Assembly: GCA_947260045.1 (NCBI GenBank)
Contig: CAMYOP010000135.1
Location: 1-7,482, forward strand
Direction: 5' to 3'
Source: an uncultured Desulfobulbaceae bacterium
GTDB taxonomy: Bacteria > Desulfobacterota > Desulfobulbia > Desulfobulbales > Desulfobulbaceae
DNA: 7,482 nt
Both the position numbers and the translations under genes were made by a program. How positions within the stretch are numbered: the stretch's first letter is position 1; every line of letters begins with the position of its first letter. The notes beneath the pieces are model-generated. The model searched no databases and was not told where the DNA came from. It saw only the letters and a program-made list of their open reading frames with translations. Below are positions 1-5,498 of this stretch, piece by piece.

Positions 1-322
1 TCAAGGGCTTTTTTAGCGCTTGATGCGCACCTAGGTTTGTTGCCAATGTAAAAAAATCTACTGATTCAATGCCACCACCAGCAGAAATGGCTATTACCTT
101 TGTTTGTGGTAGGTCTTGATTTGCTTTCATGATGATCTCTAACCCACCAGGATCAGGCATAAAGATATCTGTAATGATCATGTCGATCGGCATCTCATTG
201 AGCAATTGTAGAGCGACACGACTGTCAGGAGTGGCAGTGACTTTATGATTATCTTCTTCTAAGGTTATTTGGATAAATTCAAGGAGAGTACTGTCATCAT
301 CAACCACAAGAATATTTGCCAT
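1..322 (-). CDS. Response regulator receiver domain protein (partial, C-terminus beyond window)
   Basis: This is the N-terminal 107 residues of a CheY-like receiver domain, which takes a phosphoryl group from a histidine kinase; the rest runs off the left edge. All expected active-site residues are visible: the acidic pocket in VVDDDS (D8-D10), the phospho-acceptor D52 in ITDIFMP, S80 at the Ser/Thr switch position in IAISAGGG, and K105 in the KKPL motif. The ATG at 322-320 is preceded by AAAGGAA about 11 bases upstream, which supports this start. Whether an output domain follows cannot be seen. If the protein stops at about 120 residues, it is a stand-alone receiver. Its partner kinase and target are unknown. 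The neighbouring bc operon ends some 330 bases upstream on the same strand, so a functional link to it is not shown. Confidence 0.93.
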   Translation of the reverse strand, partial: MANILVVDDDSTLLEFIQITLEEDNHKVTATPDSRVALQLLNEMPIDMIITDIFMPDPGGLEIIMKANQDLPQTKVIAISAGGGIESVDFFTLATNLGAHQALKKPL

Positions 323-356
323 GGGTGAAGTGTTTCCTTTTATTGAAACAGTATCG

Positions 357-384
357 TTTATATTTTTTTGAAATGGAATATCAG
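357..384 (-). promoter_or_regulatory. Candidate sigma70-type promoter for the receiver gene
   Basis: On the minus strand CTGATA (384-379) and TATAAA (362-357) are separated by 16 bases. They match the -35 consensus at 4 of 6 positions and the -10 consensus at 5 of 6. The start codon lies 34 bases further on, giving a plausible short leader. The surrounding DNA is very AT-rich, so a chance match is quite possible. Confidence 0.3.
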
Positions 385-453
385 CTGTTTTTCATATTAC
401 CAAATCGACATAATCCTTTTATATATTCTTTATTTGAACATATAAAAGTTGTT

Positions 454-483
454 TTTGAAATAGGTATATTTACCTATTTCAAA
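454..483. repeat. Perfect 13-bp inverted repeat with 4-base centre (possible operator)
   Basis: The arm TTTGAAATAGGTA is followed by TATT and then its exact reverse complement. It lies about 70 bases upstream of the candidate promoter of the receiver gene and downstream of the end of the bc operon. Neither strand shows a run of T after the stem, so a standard intrinsic terminator is unlikely. A binding site for a dimeric regulator, or an RNA hairpin at the 3' end of the operon transcript, are the main options. Confidence 0.6.
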
Positions 484-652
484 GTCAGTTATGAAGATAA
501 TTCCAAGAGATTTTCAATGGCAAGAGTAGCCATTTAAGAAATAATACGATTCAATATACTTCCTGATTATGGTGTGGGTTAATATCGTCTATTGTCTGGT
601 TTTATGTGAATTTTGATGGGAATACTGTTGAATCGAGTTTCTATTTCCCCAC

Positions 653-1210
653 TTAATCTCCACATTCATTGCACTCATTACTTACGCCTTCACTTATATT
701 TTTAGTTTTATTTTTCTGTTTCTCTATATTCTTTTTAAACCTTGTTTCCATGAGCTTATCCACTTCTTTCTCCGATGCGCCAAGGTCATAAACCAACAGG
801 GCCTGCATTGCCTGAGTAATACAGATATTACAATATGCTCCATGTGAATCAAATGCTCCGCCAACCTTGCCGTCTTTCCAGAAACAGCTCAGTAAACTTG
901 CATGGCCCATGGAATCACAAAAACAATAACAAAAAGTCTGTTTTAATAATTGAGGTTCTTTAACAGCTATTTTGTAACCTGTCTCAATCTCATCACTGGT
1001 ATAGACAAATGATGGGAAATTATAGGCATCCCAATCTTCATCGGGATATTTTTTTTCGAGAAGCGCAGATGCTTTTGCGTTTAGCTCTGGAGGGGAAGCA
1101 TGCATAATGCTGTCTATTTCTTTTGGGGTTTTTTCGTCAACAGCAAAGGCAGAAGACAAGAGAGCAAATAGGAAGAAACTGATGAGAACAACTATTTTTT
1201 CTGAGGTCAT
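653..1210 (-). CDS. Secreted PCYCGC-family Cys-rich protein, last gene of the bc operon
   Basis: A 185-residue protein of unknown function that I assign to the PCYCGC-motif family (Pfam DUF type). A Sec signal peptide covers residues 1-23, with likely cleavage after AFA. The family core follows: FCYCFC at 93-98 where most members have PCYCGC, then GHASLLSCF, DSHGAYCNIC at 121-130, and an amphipathic stretch ending near 157. A charged Lys-rich tail closes with two more Cys (C180, C183). Many family members are lipoproteins; this one has no lipobox Cys at the cleavage site. The ATG at 1210 is chosen because GGAG lies six bases upstream; a TTG four codons earlier overlaps that ribosome site. It follows cytochrome b after only 27 bases, so it is probably co-transcribed. 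A role as metal- or heme-related accessory or extra subunit of the complex is inference only. Confidence 0.82.
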   Translation of the reverse strand: MTSEKIVVLISFFLFALLSSAFAVDEKTPKEIDSIMHASPPELNAKASALLEKKYPDEDWDAYNFPSFVYTSDEIETGYKIAVKEPQLLKQTFCYCFCDSMGHASLLSCFWKDGKVGGAFDSHGAYCNICITQAMQALLVYDLGASEKEVDKLMETRFKKNIEKQKNKTKNISEGVSNECNECGD

Positions 1211-1216
1211 ATTTTT

Positions 1217-1220
1217 CTCC
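1217..1220 (-). promoter_or_regulatory. Ribosome binding site fixing the start of the PCYCGC-family gene
   Basis: GGAG reads on the minus strand six bases before the ATG at 1210-1208. The in-frame TTG at 1222-1220 shares its G with this site, so it cannot be the start served by it. Confidence 0.75.
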
Positions 1221-1237
1221 AAGGAACAGATACTTTG

Positions 1238-2305
1238 TCAAAAAGGCATTATAAAAGCCCAGTTTTTTCCTCTGAACCACTGACCGATTATTATAAGAAC
1301 TATCTGGCTTACAATTATAAGGATGAATATTGCTTTTACCCATAGATTTTTATTCATAAAAAATCCTACAGCTTGTTTTTGGGAATGCTCCATTAAGGGA
1401 GCAATTATGAAAAAGGCAAGCATAAACAAGGGAATAATTACTCCACCAAACATCGCGGAATAGCTTACAAGCTCCTGAATACCGATAAAATACCAGGGAG
1501 CTTTTGCCGGATTGGGGGGATGAAGAGAGTTTGCCCTTTCAAAGACAGGGGCGTCAATAAAATTAGATAAGACCAGCAAAACAGACAAAACAAGCAGAAA
1601 AACTGAAAACTCAAGACGATACAGCCAGGGATTTGCTGGTAATGTGGTGTCAGATGATGGGGATGGATGCGTTAACCCACCATCCTTTCTGATTCTCCAG
1701 AGGTGGAGGGCAACAAATAGTATGAATAGAGGAGGGAAGACACCAACGTGGAGAGCAAAAGCACGAATGAGTGTTTCAGGACCAATGCCTTCGCCTCCAA
1801 GGAGAAAATTTTGGACAAATCCGCCAATAACAGGGAAATAACCAGCAAGTGATGCACCAATTTTAATTGCCCAGTAGGAAATCTGGTCCCAGGGGAGGAT
1901 GTAACCTGTAAAATTTGACAGTAATATGAGTGTAAATAAAACAAGCCCATAGAGCCAGTTCAGATATCGTTGTCTGAGTTCAGAGGTCAAAAATACTCTG
2001 ATGAGGTGCAGGCTCGTTATGATTATTAATCCATTTGCGGCCAGGTAGTGAAGGTTCCTGATAAGGTTCCCAAAGCGTAGCCCGGTGGTGATGTGGAGAA
2101 TGCGCTCATAGGCTTTGGATTGTTCAGGTACATAGTAAAGGAAAAGTGTAATTCCCGTTAAAAAAAGAACAAAGAGACATGTCAGAGCAGCAATGCCAAG
2201 TCCAAAAGTTGTCCATGGTCGCAGTGTTCGTGACCGGACACTCGGAGGATGGATGTGATCAATAAAATTTCTTTTAGTACCTTGCTGTTTTGTGGATTTC
2301 AACAT
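1238..2305 (-). CDS. Cytochrome b, fused b6/subunit-IV type, of a Rieske/cytochrome b complex
   Basis: The 355-residue membrane core of a quinol:cytochrome c oxidoreductase, holding two b hemes and the Qo and Qi quinone sites. Residues 1-210 match the four-helix cytochrome b6 portion: LTCLFVLFLTG and LYYVP near 41-60, heme ligands H86/H100 and H186/H201, and GYILPWDQISYWAIKIG at 134-150. The second His pair has 14 residues between, the spacing typical of b6 rather than mitochondrial cytochrome b (13). Residues 230-355 give three more helices, as in subunit IV, with the Qo motif APWYF at 269-273 and a C-terminal WFRGKNW. Cys35 of chloroplast b6, which anchors the extra heme ci, lines up with G35 here. 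The ATG directly follows the Rieske stop codon. It is clearly a member of this family; qcrB or petB would both be used as names. Confidence 0.96.
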   Translation of the reverse strand: MLKSTKQQGTKRNFIDHIHPPSVRSRTLRPWTTFGLGIAALTCLFVLFLTGITLFLYYVPEQSKAYERILHITTGLRFGNLIRNLHYLAANGLIIITSLHLIRVFLTSELRQRYLNWLYGLVLFTLILLSNFTGYILPWDQISYWAIKIGASLAGYFPVIGGFVQNFLLGGEGIGPETLIRAFALHVGVFPPLFILFVALHLWRIRKDGGLTHPSPSSDTTLPANPWLYRLEFSVFLLVLSVLLVLSNFIDAPVFERANSLHPPNPAKAPWYFIGIQELVSYSAMFGGVIIPLFMLAFFIIAPLMEHSQKQAVGFFMNKNLWVKAIFILIIVSQIVLIIIGQWFRGKNWAFIMPF

Positions 2306-2773
2306 TCAACCTATAGTGACCCAGAAAGGGGTTTGCTGTTTGCTGCCAGTGTGGATCCAGATGTTGTTTTTGTGAATACGCACTGTGTACCATGGGAGAG
2401 ACCTTGTTGCCGGGCCGCTGTAGACTTCCCCTTGTGAACCAAAGAAACTACCATGGCATGGGCAGTAAAATCCTTGGCCTGTTGCTGTCACCAAGCAGCC
2501 GAGATGGGTGCATTCAAGACTAACTGCAGCAAGTCTGGAGTTTTTTCTGACAATGGCAATTTTTTTGTCGGGAAAGGGTACTGTCATGTCATAGGGAATG
2601 GTAGACGCTGGAGCGATGTTTACCCAGCGGGCGGTTGTAAATCTGCTTGCTGAGAACCAGACATCAATAAATATACCCGCAAGTGCAGCCGAAGCGGTAC
2701 CAACAGCTCCATAGATCAGCCCTTTTTGTAACCATTCTCTCCTGGTTGATTTATTGTCTATTTGTTTAGTCAT
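2306..2773 (-). CDS. Rieske 2Fe-2S protein of the cytochrome bc complex
   Basis: A 155-residue Rieske subunit that takes an electron from quinol at the Qo site and passes it to the c-type cytochrome. The N-terminus carries a twin-arginine-like signal (TRREWLQKG, 10-18) followed by a hydrophobic segment at about 19-38 that should stay as membrane anchor. Cluster-binding loops are CTHLGC (88-93) and CPCHGS (104-109): ligands C88, H90, C104 and H107, with C93-C106 as the expected disulfide. S109, which raises the cluster potential, is present, but the tyrosine that normally follows two residues later is F111. Short length and the compact fold around the GPA loop (GPATRSLPWY, 120-129) fit the bacterial family. 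The gene overlaps the upstream cytochrome by eight bases (ATGACTAA) and its stop adjoins the cytochrome b start, indicating translational coupling. Confidence 0.96.
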   Translation of the reverse strand: MTKQIDNKSTRREWLQKGLIYGAVGTASAALAGIFIDVWFSASRFTTARWVNIAPASTIPYDMTVPFPDKKIAIVRKNSRLAAVSLECTHLGCLVTATGQGFYCPCHGSFFGSQGEVYSGPATRSLPWYTVRIHKNNIWIHTGSKQQTPFWVTIG

Positions 2774-4388
2774 CGTTTTTTGAAAACATCCTTACCATGG
2801 TAACCAGATTCCATAATTCATTGTCCGGAACAATGGTCTTAAACGGTGGCATTGAAGTTCCAGGAACTCCATCATAGATTGAACGGGCAATACGTTTATC
2901 TTCAATATCATTAAAAAATACATTGTTGGTGAAGTTTCTCGGCCTGGGGGTGTGCTCCAGGTATTCCGGACCTGTTCCTGTTCCAAATTTACCGTGGCAA
3001 CGTAGGCAGTTTTTCATGTATAATTTTTTGGTGTGCTTTGTTGCTAAGGGATTTTTTTGCTCAGGGGGCAATGTTGCAAATTTTTTCTTGTCATCTCTTT
3101 TCAATCCTATAAACGAGTCAAAAATAAGAGTCAGCAATGAGTCGATTTCTGCTTTACTCAGTATCTTGTCATATGGAGGCATAGCGCTTCCTGGAATTCC
3201 GGACTCTACACTTTTAATTATTCTGGATTGAGGGACTGACCTGTAGAAGTCACTATTTTTTAGAAAGGGTCTGGGCAGTCCTGATAGATTTTTATAGATA
3301 ATACCCATGCCATTACCGTCAGCTGCGTGACAACGCTGACAAAGAGCCATGTAGAGATTTTTAGGATCTCTTTTTTTCAAGGTAAAATAAGAACTTGTCA
3401 CCAGGAAATCGAGAATTTTTTCTTCTTCCACAGGGCTCATGGCAATCACTGGCATAATCGCACCGGGAACAAGTTTTTGTGGATTGCGTAGATAATCGCG
3501 CAGGTAAGATTTGCTACGCATCTGGGCAATAAAGGTCAGATCTGTCGCCACGCCACCATCAATGTCGCCATATTGGTGGCAGGCCATACATTTTTTATCT
3601 TTAAAAATATTTTGACCTGTAGAGGGTTCTTGACCGCTATGGACCTTTTTTTCGCTCCGTAAAGCATTTCTTGCCATGGGTGTTAAATGGGCAGGATTTT
3701 TCGTTCTGCTTTTTAAGAAATAGCTGATTGCTTTTATTTGGCTGGAAGAAAGAGGGATACGCGGCATGATGGAGTTGACAGGATCATTTTTTGGATATTT
3801 GATGGATTCCTGAATTTTCTTTAGTCCCAAATAGGTACCTATTGTACTGAGTTCTGGGCCATACCGACCAGCCAGTTCTAAGCCGTCCACAAAGTGGCAG
3901 GTATCGCACCCTTTTTCAAAAAAGAGTTTGTAGCCTTTCCAGGCCAGTTTTGCTCCTTGAAGAGGAGCCAGTTTATGGCAGGTGTAGCAGCTTGCCTGCA
4001 CATCTTTTTTCTTAAGGACTTCTCTCGCCCCCATGCCTGGCAGCCCATGGGAAATGTTTGGATCCACTGCCATACCTTCCCCCAGGTGACATCCGGTACA
4101 ACCAAGTTCTTCTGTAAGATGAGGAGTGATATCTGGATGAGGCTTATCTTGTCGCTTTTTCCTGGATATTATAAGTGGAAAACGCCCTGCAGGATGACAT
4201 GATGTACAATGTTCACGAATTGGTAGACCTGTCAGGTTGATGGTAAGGTCTGCAATGTATTGTGTCATTACATGGTTTTGCTTTGGATACGCTTTCCATC
4301 CAGTAAACATGACTGATAAAAAAAATACACCAGCTGCTCCTAAAAGGAGATAATTTATCCAAACCGGCTGTGGCGTTTTCTTTTTCAT
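2766..4388 (-). CDS. Membrane-anchored heptaheme c-type cytochrome, first gene of the bc operon
   Basis: A 540-residue periplasmic electron carrier with one N-terminal membrane helix (about 12-30) and seven CXXCH heme sites at 61, 97, 134, 161, 267, 350 and 461. The first three lie close together without nearby MP motifs, and His-rich stretches (KPHPDITPH, NISHG) may give bis-His ligation. The remaining four each sit in a class-I-like domain of 80-90 residues with a distal Met candidate: M208 (IMPR), M312 (IMPV), M403 (AMPP), M513 (SMPP). The last two domains look like an internal duplication, and the two before them resemble each other as well. Translation begins at ATG 4388, where the ribosome site is weak (GGGA). 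Being first in an operon with Rieske and cytochrome b, it presumably replaces cytochrome c1/f and hands electrons to a periplasmic acceptor. I do not know a named gene for it. Confidence 0.93.
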   Translation of the reverse strand: MKKKTPQPVWINYLLLGAAGVFFLSVMFTGWKAYPKQNHVMTQYIADLTINLTGLPIREHCTSCHPAGRFPLIISRKKRQDKPHPDITPHLTEELGCTGCHLGEGMAVDPNISHGLPGMGAREVLKKKDVQASCYTCHKLAPLQGAKLAWKGYKLFFEKGCDTCHFVDGLELAGRYGPELSTIGTYLGLKKIQESIKYPKNDPVNSIMPRIPLSSSQIKAISYFLKSRTKNPAHLTPMARNALRSEKKVHSGQEPSTGQNIFKDKKCMACHQYGDIDGGVATDLTFIAQMRSKSYLRDYLRNPQKLVPGAIMPVIAMSPVEEEKILDFLVTSSYFTLKKRDPKNLYMALCQRCHAADGNGMGIIYKNLSGLPRPFLKNSDFYRSVPQSRIIKSVESGIPGSAMPPYDKILSKAEIDSLLTLIFDSFIGLKRDDKKKFATLPPEQKNPLATKHTKKLYMKNCLRCHGKFGTGTGPEYLEHTPRPRNFTNNVFFNDIEDKRIARSIYDGVPGTSMPPFKTIVPDNELWNLVTMVRMFSKNDD

Positions 4389-4593
4389 CGATCCCGAACA
4401 ATTATTCCTTAGGCTTGATTGATTTTAGACAATGGTAATTTAAATGAATTTTCATACGAGAAGGAAAGTCTTTCTTTATGTAGATTTTACAGAGGATACA
4501 CTTGACACCCGTATCCAGAACTCCTCCAACGTAGTATGAAGCTCTACAGTCAGGTTCCAAAATATTCAATACAGGTCCTCAGTGAAAATGGTC

Positions 4594-4613
4594 TGTAATA
4601 ATTTCATATTACA
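4594..4613. repeat. 7+6+7 inverted repeat TGTAATA/TATTACA (possible operator)
   Basis: A perfect seven-base inverted repeat with a six-base centre lies about 205 bases upstream of the heptaheme cytochrome start. The layout resembles a site for a dimeric regulator. It does not fit the CRP/FNR spacing, because TGTAA and TTACA are ten bases apart instead of six. AT-rich surroundings make chance possible. Confidence 0.35.
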
Positions 4614-4816
4614 TCAAAAAGCACTCTTTTTTAAATGATCGTTTTTAAAATATGATTTGATATATACTCTCTATAACCTTCTTTATTTATGCATCACCTG
4701 ATTTTTCAATATAAATACCCTGATACCCTTAACCCTAAAGTATGGAACAGTGATTATTGTTTAACGCAATTATAGGAATAAAAAGAATTTGATTAGCACT
4801 AAAGATCAGTTAACAC

Positions 4817-4916
4817 CGGGAGACAGATCGGAGTCTGCGCTTACCTAAATTTTTCAGAGGCCTAAGGGGACCGAATTTTTTTCGCGTATTATCAGCGAAA
4901 ATTATTCTGTCTCCCG
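4817..4916. repeat. REP-like compound palindrome with GGGAGACAGA ends
   Basis: An 11-base perfect inverted repeat (CGGGAGACAGA at 4817-4827, its complement at 4906-4916) encloses the element. Its right half forms a long imperfect hairpin: 4866-4885 (GGGGACCGAAT through TTTCGC) pairs with 4895-4915 around a nine-base loop, including a perfect TTTTCGC/GCGAAAA inner stem. The motif GGGGACAGA with such hairpins is known from REP-type repeats linked to Y1 (IS200-like/RAYT) transposases in proteobacteria; assignment here is by resemblance only. It has no coding capacity. It could also be a structured transcript ahead of the copper genes. Confidence 0.5.
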
Positions 4917-4957
4917 AATAATAACGAAAAAATAAAATTGATTCCCTCTCTTTAGAT

Positions 4958-4972
4958 TACAACTGAGTTGTA
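4958..4972. repeat. Small dyad TACAAC-TGA-GTTGTA ahead of the copper cluster
   Basis: A perfect six-base inverted repeat with a three-base centre ends 45 bases before the YHS gene start. The position would suit an operator of a copper-responsive regulator, but the sequence does not match the CueR or CsoR operators I know. Short enough to be chance. Confidence 0.3.
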
Positions 4973-5006
4973 GTGGTAATCATAAAAACGAATATCGTAT
5001 CAGGAT

Positions 5007-5010
5007 GGAG
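5007..5010 (+). promoter_or_regulatory. Ribosome binding site fixing the start of the YHS gene
   Basis: GGAG lies seven bases before ATG 5018. This favours that start over an in-frame GTG at 4973, which has no such site and would put 15 extra residues before the membrane helix. Confidence 0.75.
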
Positions 5011-5017
5011 AAGTATC

Positions 5018-5341
5018 ATGACAACTATAAATATCATTTGGATCATATTTCTAGCAGCACTCGTCTATTTAGCGATGAGTAAAGGATCTACTGGCAAGGG
5101 ATGTTGCGGCGGTGAAGATCAAAATTCCGGCGAACAAGATAGTCAACTAGGTAAGGAGAAAAATCATCAAGGTCACAGGCACCTTACGGAGTCCACAGAT
5201 AATAGCAAGGACCCTGTATGTGGAATGATGGTAAGGGGAGAGACCTTGCTTATAAGCGAACATTTTGGAAAAACATATCAATTTTGTTCAGATCAATGCA
5301 AAAAAATATTTGAACTAAATCCAAACAAATATGTTCATTAA
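5018..5341 (+). CDS. Small membrane-anchored YHS-domain metal-binding protein
   Basis: A 107-residue protein with an N-terminal membrane helix (about 4-20), a Cys pair in GKGCCGG (C29, C30), a hydrophilic linker with HQGHRH (50-55), and a C-terminal YHS domain. The YHS domain starts with DPVCGM (65-70) and ends with FCSDQCKKIF (C90, C94). YHS domains occur in copper- and heavy-metal-transporting P-type ATPases and in small proteins of metal resistance loci, where the Cys residues bind the metal. The sequence thus points to a membrane-tethered copper or other soft-metal chaperone or scavenger, with the domain side not determined by sequence alone. It precedes the multicopper oxidase by 157 bases on the same strand and probably belongs to the same cluster, although a separate promoter for the oxidase is possible. 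Confidence 0.88.
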   Translation: MTTINIIWIIFLAALVYLAMSKGSTGKGCCGGEDQNSGEQDSQLGKEKNHQGHRHLTESTDNSKDPVCGMMVRGETLLISEHFGKTYQFCSDQCKKIFELNPNKYVH

Positions 5342-5498
5342 TGAGATGATTACCCCATAAATAAAACGATGTCTTCTCAACTGGAAAGCACGACACAGTG
5401 GGAAGGTATATTGTGAGAGGTGCAGATATTTGAAGTTCTATATCTACTTATAGTGACAGGGAAAAATAGAGTTGAACATGAACTGAAATGAGGTTGAG
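5342..5498 (+). other. Spacer between YHS gene and multicopper oxidase
   Basis: 157 bases without a gene. I see no clear terminator and no convincing promoter; the only dyad is AGATAT/ATATCT with a ten-base centre near 5423-5444. The TGAGG ribosome site of the oxidase gene lies at its right end (5489-5493). Confidence 0.5.

Larger units (their letters stand above)
323..652. other. Non-coding stretch between operon end and receiver gene
   Basis: About 330 AT-rich bases without a convincing gene. A 73-codon open frame on the plus strand starting at 316 overlaps the start of the receiver gene antisense, has no good ribosome site and resembles nothing I recognise, so it is not called. Besides the 454-483 dyad there is a weaker 9-base inverted repeat (416-424 with 440-448) and an 8-base one (547-554 with 628-635), both short enough to be chance. 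No clear intrinsic terminator for the leftward operon is visible. Confidence 0.6.
4389..5017. other. Divergent non-coding region between the bc operon and the copper cluster
   Basis: About 630 bases, mostly AT-rich, separate two transcription units that point away from each other, so both promoters should lie here. I found no gene with a believable start and product; short open frames such as a 31-codon one from 4445 lack a ribosome site. No promoter match was good enough on either strand to call. The region holds a 7+6+7 dyad (4594-4613), a REP-like compound palindrome (4817-4916) and a 6+3+6 dyad (4958-4972). Confidence 0.7.

Noticed and set aside
316..537. 73-codon plus-strand open frame
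   Set aside because: It begins inside the start of the receiver gene on the opposite strand, has no ribosome site, and its second half lies over the 454-483 palindrome; its composition is that of translated AT-rich DNA.
640..653. Intrinsic terminator after the bc operon
   Set aside because: A GGGAA/TTCCC pairing exists around 618-649 but the arms are short, the loop long, and no T-run follows on the minus strand.
1211..1222. TTG start of the PCYCGC-family gene
   Set aside because: The TTG overlaps the GGAG ribosome site of the ATG at 1210, and the extension adds charged residues ahead of an already complete signal peptide.
2175..2185. C43 of cytochrome b as heme ci anchor
   Set aside because: By alignment with cytochrome b6 this Cys matches the second Cys (LTC), not Cys35; the Cys35 position is Gly.
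4502..4530. TTGACA-led promoter on the plus strand
   Set aside because: TTGACA at 4502 has no acceptable -10 element 16-18 bases downstream (TCCAAC at 17).
4751..4766. Sigma54-type promoter (TGGAAC...)
   Set aside because: TGGAAC resembles a -24 box but the -12 GC is missing at the required spacing.
4973..5017. GTG start of the YHS gene
   Set aside because: No ribosome site precedes it, whereas ATG 5018 has GGAG at good spacing and gives a normal membrane-anchor N-terminus.
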